A stretch of DNA of 64,000 nt, from NCBI RefSeq assembly GCF_009861505.1, contig NZ_WTFT01000014.1, forward strand, positions 41,911 to 105,910. The letters run 5' to 3'. The notes beneath the pieces are model-generated. The model had not been told where the DNA came from, did no database searches, and worked only from the letters and a program-made list of their open reading frames with translations. The DNA is from Pseudomonas izuensis (GTDB lineage Bacteria > Pseudomonadota > Gammaproteobacteria > Pseudomonadales > Pseudomonadaceae). Both the position numbers and the translations under genes were made by a program. Below, piece after piece: positions 26,214-34,777 of this stretch (position 1 is its first letter; each line of letters starts with the position of its first letter).

Positions 26214-28007
26214 ATGAGCAGATCCACCCGAACGAGCGAGACCGCAACCCCCACCCAACGTCCCCAGGCGACCGGCCGAAAACGTCGCGCTCGCAAGGAT
26301 GGCGATGTCCCGGACAACACCCGGCAACAAGAGCTGATCGGCACGGCCGCCAACCAGACCCTGGCAGGCAATCCGCTGGTCAGCGTGCGGGCGGCGGACC
26401 TGGCCAGTTCGGCCGGCTACCTGCTCAAGGCCGTGGGCAAGTCGCCGCTCAAGGCTGGCGCTCATCTGGGTGGCTACCTGAAGGCGCTGCGCGGCATCGC
26501 CAAGGGCAATTCCAGTATTGCGCCGGACCCGAAGGACAAGCGCTTCGCCGATCCGGCCTGGCAATCCAACGCCTTCCTGCGTGCCCTGCTGCAGAGCTAT
26601 CTGGCCGGCCAAAGTGAGCTGACCCGCTTCATCGAATCCACCGACCTTGCCCCGCTGGAAAAGAGCCGGGCCATGTTTGTCGCAGAGCTTCTGGCCGATG
26701 CCGTTGCACCGAGCAACTCCCCGCTGACTAATCCAGTGGCGCTGCGCAAGCTGGTGGACACCGGTGGCATGAGCCTGGCCAGAGGCATCCGCCAATTCGG
26801 CCAGGATATGCTGACCAACCGTGGGCTCCCGAGGCAGGTGGACAGCACGCCGTTCAAGGTGGGGGAAAACATCGCCACGGCCAAGGGCCAAGTGGTGTTT
26901 CGCAATGAGATGTTCGAGCTGTTGCAGTTCGCGCCCACCACCGAAAACATCTATGCCCGGCCCTTGGTGATGTCGCCGCCGCAAATCAACAAGTACTACG
27001 CCATCGACCTGTCGCCGGAGAAAAGCCTGATCAAGTGGATTCAGGACAGCGGCGTGAACCTCTTCGTCATCAGCTGGCGCAATCCCACCCGTTTACACCG
27101 CGACTGGGGCTTGGCCGAATACGCGCTGTGCCTCGACCAGGCTGTGGACGTGGCGCGCCAAATCACCGGTAGCCCGGATGTGAACATGTGGGGCTCCTGT
27201 TCGGGCGGCATCACCCTGGCGGCTTACCTGGGTTGGCTGGCGGCCCGTGGCGAAGGCCATAAGGTAGCCAACACCAGCTGGGCCGTGTGCGTGCTCGACA
27301 TGCCCTCGGCGCTGGACGACACCACATTGGGACTGTTCACTACCCCGTCCGCCCTGCGTGCGGCCAAGGCCAGTTCCCGGCGCAAGGGCGTGCTGAGCGG
27401 CCAGGGTATGGCCCGCATGTTCGCCTGGATGCGACCCAACGACCTGATCTGGAATTACTGGGTCAACAACTACCTGCTGGGCAATAAGCCGCCGGCCTTC
27501 GACATCCTGGCCTGGAACAACGACACCACGCGTCTGCCCGCCCAACTGCACGCGGACTACCTCGATCTGATCCAGCAGAACCCCTACAGTAACCCGGGCT
27601 CACTGGAGATTGCCGGCGAGTCGATCGACATGACCCAGGTGAAGGTGGGCGCCTATGTGGTGGGCGGCACCACCGACCATATCACCCCCTGGCAGGGCTG
27701 CTACGGCACCGCCCGGCTGTTTGGCGAGGACGCAACCTACGTGCTGTCCAACGCCGGGCACCTGCAGAGCCTGGTGAACCCGCCGGGCAACCCCAAGTCG
27801 TTCTACTACGCAGCGCCTGCTGCCGCCGAGACTCCGGAAACCTGGCTGCAGAACGCCGGGGATCGCCAGCAAGGCAGCTGGTGGCCGCATTGGCGGGAGT
27901 GGATCGGGCAGCGCTCGGGCGACAGCCGGCCGGCGCCGAAGAAGCTCGGCTCGCGCAAGTACCCGCCCCTGTGCCCCGCACCTGGCACCTATGTCATGGA
28001 GCGTTGA
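26214..28007 (+). CDS. phaC: class II polyhydroxyalkanoate synthase, orphan
   Basis: A 597-residue PHA synthase, longer than the usual about 560 because of a basic N-terminal extension (GRKRRARKDG around residues 21-30). The lipase-like box WGSCSGG places the catalytic Cys at 329; Asp488 (TTDHITPW) and His516 (SNAGHLQSL) complete the triad. FAWMRPNDLIWNYWVNNYLL is a class II hallmark. It polymerises 3-hydroxyacyl-CoA into medium-chain PHA on granules. It is not next to phaZ, phaD or phasin genes, so it is an extra copy beside the paa remnant. The ATG at 26214 was chosen over an upstream in-frame start because homology begins after it. Confidence 0.9.
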   Translation: MSRSTRTSETATPTQRPQATGRKRRARKDGDVPDNTRQQELIGTAANQTLAGNPLVSVRAADLASSAGYLLKAVGKSPLKAGAHLGGYLKALRGIAKGNSSIAPDPKDKRFADPAWQSNAFLRALLQSYLAGQSELTRFIESTDLAPLEKSRAMFVAELLADAVAPSNSPLTNPVALRKLVDTGGMSLARGIRQFGQDMLTNRGLPRQVDSTPFKVGENIATAKGQVVFRNEMFELLQFAPTTENIYARPLVMSPPQINKYYAIDLSPEKSLIKWIQDSGVNLFVISWRNPTRLHRDWGLAEYALCLDQAVDVARQITGSPDVNMWGSCSGGITLAAYLGWLAARGEGHKVANTSWAVCVLDMPSALDDTTLGLFTTPSALRAAKASSRRKGVLSGQGMARMFAWMRPNDLIWNYWVNNYLLGNKPPAFDILAWNNDTTRLPAQLHADYLDLIQQNPYSNPGSLEIAGESIDMTQVKVGAYVVGGTTDHITPWQGCYGTARLFGEDATYVLSNAGHLQSLVNPPGNPKSFYYAAPAAAETPETWLQNAGDRQQGSWWPHWREWIGQRSGDSRPAPKKLGSRKYPPLCPAPGTYVMER

Positions 28008-28205
28008 GCCTGCCCTCTTGCCCTCGAGCCGACCTCACGCCACCCGCGGGCTTCAGCGCTTTGCGCAGGTGAGGATCGGCCGGGCGGCGCGGCCCTTGAA
28101 TCGCGGCATGCAACTGTCAGTGCTAAACCAATGCAGGTGCGCTACAACGCAACCCTTGCCCCTGGAACTATCCGGTGCGGGAAGGTAGCTCAGGCAAATC
28201 CAGAG

Positions 28206-28904
28206 TCACTTGGTCTGATTCGACGGATAAAGCCCGGCAAGCCGCGCTATCACAACACCCACATAAAAGACGCCTGAAAATTCTTCAACCATCACCAGTG
28301 AGCGGGCGTGGTTGGTCAACGGGATTACATCACCGTAACCGGTGGTCGTGAGCGTTGTGTGGCTAAAATAGATCAGTTTGAAGAAAGTGCCGGGCTGTCC
28401 GAAGTCGAGGTGGCCAGGGCCGAATGAACCAGCGCTGGATATCTCGACCAGCGCATAGACGAAGGACCAAACGAAGGCCAGCATGATGTACCCCGCAAGC
28501 GCGCCATGCAGCTTGTCGGCGGTAATCGGTCCGCGCATGAGAATATAGCGAAGCACGCCGCTAAACGAGACTGCAAGAGACGCTGCATAGGCTATCCCGG
28601 CAAGGTCCAGAATCGCGATACTCCCAGCCCATAACGCCGCCCATTGAAGGCCAACCCCAAGCAATGCCAGACCCAGTTTGAAGATGAACCCCTGCCGGGT
28701 TTGCCGGGTGGCGAAAGCGCCCACGAGCAGCACGATTGAAAACAGAATGCCGAGCAACGTGCGAGCAAATATTCCTTCCTCAAGAAAGGGGAACAGGAGG
28801 ATTAATCCTAGTAAGAGCAGCAATAGATAAGTGCAGGGCCCTCGTCCTATTACCATCTGAGCTAAATCCTCGTCGGATTCGGCTTTATCTTGTGGATTTG
28901 TCAT
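28206..28904 (-). CDS. potassium-channel-like membrane protein
   Basis: A 232-residue protein with several hydrophobic segments and a C-terminal pore loop carrying the K+ selectivity filter HTTLTTTGYGDVIP, followed by a final membrane helix (EEFSGVFYVGVVIARLAGLY). This is the Ion_trans_2 (2-TM pore) architecture preceded by four extra N-terminal hydrophobic segments. No RCK/TrkA nucleotide-binding domain is attached. It probably forms a homotetrameric inner-membrane cation channel. It stands alone. Confidence 0.82.
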   Translation of the reverse strand: MTNPQDKAESDEDLAQMVIGRGPCTYLLLLLLGLILLFPFLEEGIFARTLLGILFSIVLLVGAFATRQTRQGFIFKLGLALLGVGLQWAALWAGSIAILDLAGIAYAASLAVSFSGVLRYILMRGPITADKLHGALAGYIMLAFVWSFVYALVEISSAGSFGPGHLDFGQPGTFFKLIYFSHTTLTTTGYGDVIPLTNHARSLVMVEEFSGVFYVGVVIARLAGLYPSNQTK

Positions 28905-29206
28905 ACCGGTTTCCCATTGACCGAAATAAATAACGCTTAGGACCTGACGCAGTACGGTTGAAATCCGATCAAGCTCTAGAAGAGTCGGCAGGGAAATTCT
29001 AGTCGCGAATGCATGTGAAAGGATTCAGCCTGACAGCTATGGGCCATAACCGCCGTTCCCGACTATTTAAGCAGCGGCTCCCCAGAACTTTTCTCTATCT
29101 ATCGGTCTATGTGGATAGGCACATCCGCTCGGTAAACGCGAACTCGCAGACTTCACGCAGCCGGATGGCCACTCGTCCAATTGTCAATCAGAGGTTGTCT
29201 TCGCTC
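28905..29206. other. intergenic, promoter region of two divergent genes
   Basis: Separates the leftward channel gene from the rightward secreted protein. No gene or clear repeat recognised. The reading frame that runs into the next gene from 29009 has no signal-peptide-like start, so it is treated as non-coding. Confidence 0.4.
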
Positions 29207-29605
29207 ATGAAATTCCATGACCCACGGATGGTGCTCTTCGGCCTGTTCGCGTTCGCGGCAGTGGGCTCGGCATCAGCAACACAGATGAAGACCTCAACCC
29301 CTGTTTTCGCAACTGAAGTCGCAGCCGTTCAGGCTCCGACCCAGGCTACCGGCAACCCTTGGCCGACCTTGGCCAGTATGGCCGACAAACAGCCAGGGCC
29401 GTTGCTTGCCCATGACGACCGATACTGGCACGACGGCCGTTGGCACGATCGTAGAGACGATTGGCGCCGAGACGAATGGCGTAGAGAACAGTGGCGCAGA
29501 GAGCAAGCCCGCCGGGAAGCTGAGCGTCATCGTTATTGGGAGCGCCACGAGGATCGAGCCATGCGGCAACGCTACGAGGACGAGCACCGCTACTATCGTC
29601 GCTAG
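29207..29605 (+). CDS. small secreted Arg/Trp-rich protein
   Basis: A 132-residue protein with a signal peptide (residues 1-24, ending SASA). The mature N-terminus is Pro/Thr/Ala-rich and the C-terminal half is low-complexity and strongly charged with repeated WRR units (RRDDWRRDEWRREQWRREQ), probably one long helix. The ATG at 29207 begins a typical signal peptide and is preceded by GAGG. Function unknown; similar small periplasmic proteins are common in Pseudomonas. Confidence 0.68.
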   Translation: MKFHDPRMVLFGLFAFAAVGSASATQMKTSTPVFATEVAAVQAPTQATGNPWPTLASMADKQPGPLLAHDDRYWHDGRWHDRRDDWRRDEWRREQWRREQARREAERHRYWERHEDRAMRQRYEDEHRYYRR

Positions 29606-29660
29606 TGCGACCCACGAGACTGATCGGACATTGATTCAGCGCTAGCCGGGCAACCTGGCA

Positions 29661-29686
29661 AAGGGCGGGCGGCTCGCTCGCCCCTT
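29661..29686 (+). terminator. GC-rich hairpin after the Arg/Trp-rich gene
   Basis: The arms AAGGGCGGGCG and CGCTCGCCCCTT pair with one bulge and one G-U pair, 56 bases after the stop of the upstream gene. The following T content is weak, so it may be an imperfect intrinsic terminator. Confidence 0.4.
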
Positions 29687-29733
29687 CTGGAGTATGAATA
29701 GACAGGCGTGCCCGTCAGGAAGCACTCCTCAGA

Positions 29734-29817
29734 CTATGCAAGTCCGAGGAACGACAGGACAACTGCAATGACCACTACCAATCCGACGATGTAAATGATG
29801 CTGTTCAAGGTATTCAC
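29734..29817 (-). CDS. 27-residue single-span membrane protein
   Basis: Reads MNTLNSIIYIVGLVVVIAVV and then LSFLGLA, one uninterrupted transmembrane helix. The start is a GTG at 29817 or a TTG at 29808; the TTG has an AGAGAGG site six bases upstream. Very similar one-helix small proteins are annotated in many Pseudomonas genomes. Function unknown. Confidence 0.6.
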   Translation of the reverse strand: MNTLNSIIYIVGLVVVIAVVLSFLGLA

Positions 29818-30034
29818 CTCTCTAACTGTAGGATCGCGCTGCGATAGCATTTTCGTGCCTCGCTATTTGAATCGACCACAGCCAGGCTCAATAGCTCCTT
29901 CTTTTATTTTCGGGTGACAGCCTGAACGCTGCTGGCGGCTCTGGGCCGCATGGCGACGGTCGGGCCTGGACCGTCGCAGTAGTGGGAAACGCCTGTCTGC
30001 CCTGCCATTTCCAGGGAAGCAGTTCATCAAGCCA

Positions 30035-30118
30035 TCAAGAGCGTCCGACGGATCCTGTGACCGGTAGATTCCCCAGTAAATTGAGCCCGGTACTCTTCAC
30101 GAAGGCCTCGTAGTCCAT
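30035..30118 (-). repeat. second copy of nuclease gene 3' end
   Basis: These 84 bases encode, on the minus strand, the same 27 C-terminal residues plus stop as the nuclease gene at 31311-31394. 74 bases are identical (30045-30118 versus 31321-31394); the last codons differ only synonymously (GGACGCTCT versus GGGCGATCG). No nuclease sequence lies upstream of this copy, so it is a gene tail only. Confidence 0.88.
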
Positions 30119-30417
30119 TGGTTTTCGGTTGTTCGCGTCCTGGCAAATGTAGCGCAACAGCTGGAGAGCAAAAGCCGATACGCCCCAGCCCGGGCGCTGT
30201 AGCAAAGTGCGAGTACCGCGTTCTGAAAAACGTCCAGCAGACGGACGGAGTTCGCCTCAAGACAATCAGAACTATGCTCTATATCCCACTGACGACCATC
30301 TGACGTCGTTACCATGTTTTCGTCGTTTCCGGCCTGCCCTGTGCAGGCGTTAGAAATCGTTGTTGGTATTGCTTGGCCGAAAGTGCCGCGTCATTCATTC
30401 CAAAGAAGGAGAATGTC

Positions 30418-31014
30418 ATGGATACACGTTCAGCCATATTCAGGATATTTGTCCGATTGCACCCTCGCTTATGGGAGATTTGGGGCGGTGGCCCCGCAGG
30501 TCCAGGCGGTCCAGGTCATCGCTTCACACAACAATTAGGCCCAAGCCCCCAACCCTGGAGAGCAGGTCCATCACCAGACCCATGGAGAGAAGGCCCGCAC
30601 CCCGAACCGTGGAGAACACACCCAGAGGATCATTGGGCCTTTACGGCACAGTTGGCCGCGGTAGATCTGGCTCACCGTCTCACAGATGCAGCTTCGTTGA
30701 TCCACGCGCAGGGCGGCGATGCTTCTGGATTCTTGCGTGCGTTGGTCGACGATGATTGGTGCCCACTTGGCCGCCCTATAAAGTTGAATTTGCCAGCTGG
30801 GTGGTGGATTTTGGTACCCCCTCCACCACCGCGACCGGATGAGCGGGACCAGTTAGCAGTGGTTGCAGCCGCAGGAGTGTCATTCACTGCGCTTAGCGAT
30901 GGTATTCGAGACAAAGCATTGAGCCAGGCTGTTCTCGAAACTGGTCTCAAGATTCTGGATATGGTGGGAGAAACGGCTGCAAAGCTGAATCTTGAGGCCG
31001 GTGAAGAATTGTAA
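30418..31014 (+). CDS. unknown protein with Pro-Trp-Arg repeats
   Basis: A 198-residue protein with an excellent ribosome binding site (AGAAGGAG seven bases before the ATG). After a short N-terminal hydrophobic/basic segment there is a Gly-Pro linker, then three to four repeats of about nine residues (PSPQPWRAG, PSPDPWREG, PHPEPWRTH). A globular C-terminal half follows (ALSDGIRDKALSQAVLETG), interrupted by a proline run LVPPPPPRPDE. No signal peptide is evident. I do not recognise the family. It is the main cargo between the two nuclease gene tails. Confidence 0.6.
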   Translation: MDTRSAIFRIFVRLHPRLWEIWGGGPAGPGGPGHRFTQQLGPSPQPWRAGPSPDPWREGPHPEPWRTHPEDHWAFTAQLAAVDLAHRLTDAASLIHAQGGDASGFLRALVDDDWCPLGRPIKLNLPAGWWILVPPPPPRPDERDQLAVVAAAGVSFTALSDGIRDKALSQAVLETGLKILDMVGETAAKLNLEAGEEL

Positions 31015-31055
31015 ACCTTAGGGATCAAAGTGCTTGCTGGGACGCAGTCCATCCA

Positions 31056-31088
31056 CTCACAAAGGTCACCGGCGGTGACCTTTGTGAG
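31056..31088 (+). terminator. perfect 15-bp hairpin after unknown gene
   Basis: CTCACAAAGGTCACC and its exact reverse complement GGTGACCTTTGTGAG are separated by GGC, 41 bases after the stop at 31014. No U-tract follows. It probably ends transcription of the PWR-repeat gene, or is a symmetric protein-binding site. Confidence 0.5.
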
Positions 31089-31274
31089 ACAGCCCTAACT
31101 AAATGATGCAGCTACTCCTTTAAGAGTTCCAAAGTGGATGGCGTCATAAAGGACAAGAATTTGCGCTGTTACGGCCAAATATGTATTGGGGACAAAAAGT
31201 GCCGCAATATTAAGCAAGTTTATATAGCCCCAGCCGCGCCCTCCTTCAGATACTCGGCGACTTTTATCTGACTT

Positions 31275-31296
31275 CTGGGAGTCAAGCGACTCCCAG
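31275..31296 (-). terminator. hairpin just after nuclease stop
   Basis: CTGGGAGTC-AAGC-GACTCCCAG, a perfect 9-bp stem with a 4-base loop, begins 15 bases beyond the nuclease stop codon on the minus strand. This position suits a terminator for the nuclease. No equivalent hairpin lies beyond the duplicated tail at 30035. Confidence 0.55.
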
Positions 31297-31310
31297 GTTA
31301 TACCCACAGA

Positions 31311-31394
31311 TCACGATCGCCCGACGGATCCTGTGACCGGTAGATTCCCCAGTAAATTGAGCCCGGTACTCTTCACGAAGGCCTCGTAGTCCAT
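31311..31394 (-). repeat. nuclease gene 3' end, intact copy
   Basis: The C-terminal 27 codons plus stop of the nuclease gene, repeated in the same orientation at 30035-30118. The two copies bracket about 1.2 kb of unrelated sequence. Confidence 0.88.
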
Positions 31395-32183
31395 GGGTTT
31401 CTCGATACGGGTTTCAGCGTTGGGCAGTACGTAGGCCCAGGCACGCCTGGACGAGGCGTCGTAAACCAATTTGAACAGGCGGGTCGGCACCCAGACCTTG
31501 TTGGTGCCGATGGTGGTGTGGTCCGGGTCAAAGATCGGGCCGGTAAAGACAAACACATCGCCATCGGCTCGCTTGGCAAACTTCCTGACATCAGACTCGA
31601 CCTTGCTCCAGATTTTCCGGTTGTTGGTCGGGTCTTGCGGCACCATGTTCGACAGCGCAAAGGATTGGGCCATTGCATTGGGGTTCGGTGCATCGGCTGC
31701 CGGGGATTGATGGCCACGATCCACGGCCGGATGCTGGCTGCGGTAGTCGCTCAACTCTGCCCGCCCACTCTTGGGGATGCGTGGGTCCGGATAGAACTGG
31801 TTGGTGCGCTCCTCCCCTTTTGCATCCTGCAACTGGGTGGCATTCAGGCGTTCGACCACGACCAGCGGTGTCTTGCTGGTTTGCGAGTACAGCACCGCAA
31901 AATTGTCGGAACACAGCGCAAGGGGTTTCATGGTGGCGGGCACAGTGGCCGTGCTGATCGGTTTCGCCGCCGGGAACAGATCTGCACAACCGTCAAACGA
32001 TGCCTGCTTCTGTTTGTTTGAATAGAGGTCCAGGGCCGCGTTCTGGCTGACCGAGCCTGAACGGGATGCTTGTTCCTGATGCTGGGCGGGCGGCTTGAGG
32101 AGATCCAGCAGACTGCGGGCTTCTACCCCGGTCGAGAGCAAAACAAGGGCCGACAGCCCAACTGCAATTTTGCGTAGGTGCAT
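31311..32183 (-). CDS. secreted DNA/RNA non-specific endonuclease (NUC family)
   Basis: A 290-residue protein with a Sec signal peptide (1-22, ending GVEA). It carries the NUC/EndA-type active-site motif DRGHQSPAAD (Asp155-Arg-Gly-His158), with a downstream FALSNMVPQDPTNN asparagine region that ligates Mg2+ in this family. It would cut DNA and RNA in the periplasm or outside the cell, for nutrient scavenging or DNA defence. It has its own terminator and is monocistronic. Its 3' end is duplicated at 30035. Confidence 0.87.
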   Translation of the reverse strand: MHLRKIAVGLSALVLLSTGVEARSLLDLLKPPAQHQEQASRSGSVSQNAALDLYSNKQKQASFDGCADLFPAAKPISTATVPATMKPLALCSDNFAVLYSQTSKTPLVVVERLNATQLQDAKGEERTNQFYPDPRIPKSGRAELSDYRSQHPAVDRGHQSPAADAPNPNAMAQSFALSNMVPQDPTNNRKIWSKVESDVRKFAKRADGDVFVFTGPIFDPDHTTIGTNKVWVPTRLFKLVYDASSRRAWAYVLPNAETRIEKPMDYEAFVKSTGLNLLGNLPVTGSVGRS

Positions 32184-32334
32184 GCTTTAAATCTTCGAAT
32201 TGGATTGAGGGATAAACGTACGGCGAGTCCCGATTCACGGAACCCTTTGCAGGCGGTTGCTGATTAAATGGCGGCGAGCATGCTTTCACTGTCCTTGATC
32301 AAAATGCCGATGCGGATCCGGTCGGTTCCGGGCA

Positions 32335-32356
32335 GCACGAGCGCTGGCGCTCGTGC
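32335..32356 (-). terminator. hairpin downstream of DUF3422 gene
   Basis: GCACGAGCG-CTGG-CGCTCGTGC forms a 9-bp stem about 100 bases past the stop of the leftward DUF3422 gene and upstream of the nuclease start. No U-tract, so a modest call. Confidence 0.4.
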
Positions 32357-32453
32357 GGGACTTATTGACCATGACAAGTCACATTAGTGCTGGGCTGCGT
32401 TTTGCATTCTGTTGACCCATGCACGTCGAAGAAGGGAGTGGCAGAACATCGTC

Positions 32454-33671
32454 TCAATGCTCTTTGACTTTCTTGATGCGAAGCACAATCAACACGAGAA
32501 TGCCGATTGCAAGCGGCGTCATTGCGAGCATGGCCTCTCGCGGGGCCACCGCAACGCCGAGCAGGTGCAGCCCCGAGTAGCCAAGTTTGAGTAGGTTAAG
32601 CAGGTAGTAGGTAATAGCAATAATCGACAGTCCCTCCACTGCACGCTGGATCTTGATCTGAGCATCGGCCCGAGCATTCAGGCTTTTCAGAATTTCCGAG
32701 TTCTGCTCCTCCATTTCTACCTGAACCCGTGCTTGTAACAAATCGCCCAGGTTGGCCACGCTTTCGGCCAGGTGCTCCAGGCGCTGTTCGGTGGCGGTGC
32801 AGTACCTGACTGTAGGTTTGAAGCGGCGCTCGATAAATACGCCCAGGCGTTGGCAATCACCTACATGACTTTCTCGCAGCTCCCCCAAACGTTCGAACAC
32901 CAATTGCGCATAGGCTTGCGTGGCACTGAAGCGGTGCCGGGTTTTCGCAGAGTTGCTTACCACTTGGGCAGAAAGGTTGGAAATATCCGCAAGCAGGGCT
33001 TTCGCATTACTGCCGTCGGGGTCGGCGTTCCGTTCGGAAAGGGCGACCAAGGTCTTGTCAAAAACATCGAGCTGCGCGCTCAGATCTTTGGCCATGGTCA
33101 ACGATAACGAGGCCATCATCCTATAGGTCTCGATTTCCAGCAGGCGGCGTATCATCCGGCCCTGGCGGTAGGCATTCAGGCGCCGGTTGACGAACAACAT
33201 GTGGTTGTTGCCATCCTCGCTCAGGCGAAAATCGCTCCAGACCATTGCATCTCCGCCGCCCACACAAGAACCGCTCGGATCCTTGAAGCCGTAACGGGAC
33301 AGATCCAGGTTGTTTTCACCACGCACTACAATTTGCACCGAGTTGATCAAGGCCGGCAAATGCACTTCGACCTTTGACGCCAGCACCTCGGGCAGCGTCG
33401 TCCAGGACAGGTCATCACAGGATGAAGTGACCACCAGGGTCAGAGTGAAAAACTCGGCATGGCGCTCCCATTTCAGTGCATGGCCATCGAGCCGGGTAAT
33501 TCCTTGGGCGGCAGTCAGGTCGAGGGAACCAGGGCAGCAGTTTTCAAGGAATGCATTGCACTCCTGATCGCTGCCTAGGAAGGCCAGATGAAACACATGG
33601 GCCGGCTCATCGAAGTACAGTGACGGGCGCGCGTGTAGTTCGTTGTGCAGGCTTTGTCGTAACGGGTGCAT
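32454..33671 (-). CDS. DUF3422 membrane-anchored protein
   Basis: A 405-residue protein of the DUF3422 family. The N-terminus HPLRQSLHNELHARPSLYF and the internal NRRLNAYRQGRMIRRLLEIE are characteristic. The C-terminus has two membrane helices separated by a short loop (AITYYLLNLLKLGYSGLHLL and AMLAMTPLAIGILVLIVL), preceded by a long coiled-coil-like helical region. Function is unknown; topology suggests a cytoplasmic domain tethered to the inner membrane. Confidence 0.82.
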   Translation of the reverse strand: MHPLRQSLHNELHARPSLYFDEPAHVFHLAFLGSDQECNAFLENCCPGSLDLTAAQGITRLDGHALKWERHAEFFTLTLVVTSSCDDLSWTTLPEVLASKVEVHLPALINSVQIVVRGENNLDLSRYGFKDPSGSCVGGGDAMVWSDFRLSEDGNNHMLFVNRRLNAYRQGRMIRRLLEIETYRMMASLSLTMAKDLSAQLDVFDKTLVALSERNADPDGSNAKALLADISNLSAQVVSNSAKTRHRFSATQAYAQLVFERLGELRESHVGDCQRLGVFIERRFKPTVRYCTATEQRLEHLAESVANLGDLLQARVQVEMEEQNSEILKSLNARADAQIKIQRAVEGLSIIAITYYLLNLLKLGYSGLHLLGVAVAPREAMLAMTPLAIGILVLIVLRIKKVKEH

Positions 33672-33987
33672 GTTGTATGGCCATGTTGGAGTTGTTTTTG
33701 CCGCTTGCGATTAATACCCACCCGAACCAGGCGCCAAGTCTTTCGAGGCATTTTCGACTGCTGTTGTTGGTGGGACAGTTCGACGAGCTCACAAGTCACC
33801 GCGAGGCTATGAGCGTTGGGAAGGGACGGCGCAACCCGTCCGAGGGGAACACGGTCTGGAGTCAAAAGAGCGAGACGCGAATGAGTAATCGAGTCTCCTT
33901 CGGCAGTAGCGAAGCACTGCCGTCCCTGGCAGGCACCTCTCATACCGGTTCTATTTCCGGCGTTGTCACTCACAAGCTCCGGTTCGG
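33672..33987. other. intergenic, nothing recognised
   Basis: Lies between the DUF3422 start and the hydantoinase-B remnant. It must hold the DUF3422 promoter. The forward reading frame that crosses it shows no family features. Confidence 0.4.
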
Positions 33988-34350
33988 CTATGCCGATGAC
34001 ATCTGCTCGGGATAGTAGCGCCGGGCTTGTTCGACCGAAATGTATTGGTTTTTTATATCATCCTGAATAGCCTCCAGGCTCCGCGCTTTTGCCGGCCCTC
34101 AACCACCGCCGTTGGCAGTGACCAGACGCAGCAAATCGTCTTTTTCAAGCTCCACACGATTGCCTCGACTGAAGCGCTCGATCGGCCCCTGTGCGCGAAT
34201 TACTTCGGCGTAGTTGCACGAACCTTCATGACCTGCGTCAATTCCTCACGGCGGGGTGATTCCGCGCCCGAAGAATGTCGACACTCAGGCTTTGGGCGAC
34301 AGGATCCGATAATCGAGCATTACACCTCGGCCACCAGTGTGACGCCCCGC
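33988..34350 (-). pseudogene. C-terminal remnant of hydantoinase B/oxoprolinase
   Basis: On the minus strand the segments SVSTFFGRGITPP, AGHEGSCNYAEVIRAQGP, then RGNRVELEKDDLLRLVTANG match the end of HyuB-family proteins. After Gly-Gly-Gly a TGA replaces the expected Trp codon, and beyond it the same frame continues with AIQDDIKNQYISVEQARRYY to a TAG at 33988. There is at least one further frame break upstream. No start or N-terminal two thirds remain. The enzyme family cleaves oxoproline or N-methylhydantoin. Confidence 0.62.
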
Positions 34351-34441
34351 CCCACCCTCTTCATGAAAAATGCCTGCCACGGGACTGACATGAGACTAGC
34401 GATCTGGATAGCCCATCCCTTTTGTCCCCCAATCGCAATCA

Positions 34442-34541
34442 TTAAGCACCGTTGAGATGATTGCTTATGAACTCTATGAACCGCTGGATCTTCGCCGGAA
34501 GCAACCGTGTTTCGGTCAGTGCGTAGACCGAAATTCGAGTG
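34442..34541 (-). pseudogene. C-terminal remnant of a LysR regulator
   Basis: A minus-strand frame ending at TAA (34442-34444) reads RISVYALTETRLLPAKIQRF then IEFISNHLNGA, the typical last strand and helix of LysR effector domains. Nothing of the DNA-binding half remains. It sits just upstream (in minus orientation) of the hydantoinase B remnant. Confidence 0.55.
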
Positions 34542-34777
34542 CGACTACGTGAGCCTGTCCGGCCCTGGCAAGCCGGGAAGACGCGTCGTAAGCGCAATCA
34601 GACCTGCGGCTCGCCTAGGAACGCCGGCAGCCCGTACGTCAACGCAAGTTCCAAGGCCGGCTACAAGGGGTATAACTATCAGAACAAAAGGCGCGTCACC
34701 CAGAATAATTCCTCCAAAGGCAACGCCCGGGCCAGGCGCCCCAGACCTGATCGGCGCCTGCGGCGCGGAGCAATGTG

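Noticed and set aside
31095..31307. Possible 70-codon hydrophobic protein on the minus strand
   Set aside because: Its start codons overlap the perfect hairpin terminator of the nuclease gene (31275-31296) and no later start has a ribosome binding site at proper distance. A shorter real gene cannot be excluded.
30045..31394. Direct repeats as attL/attR of an integrase-driven element
   Set aside because: No integrase is encoded between them, and the copies extend as coding sequence to the stop with synonymous changes, so simple site-specific integration is not shown. Kept only as a duplication finding.
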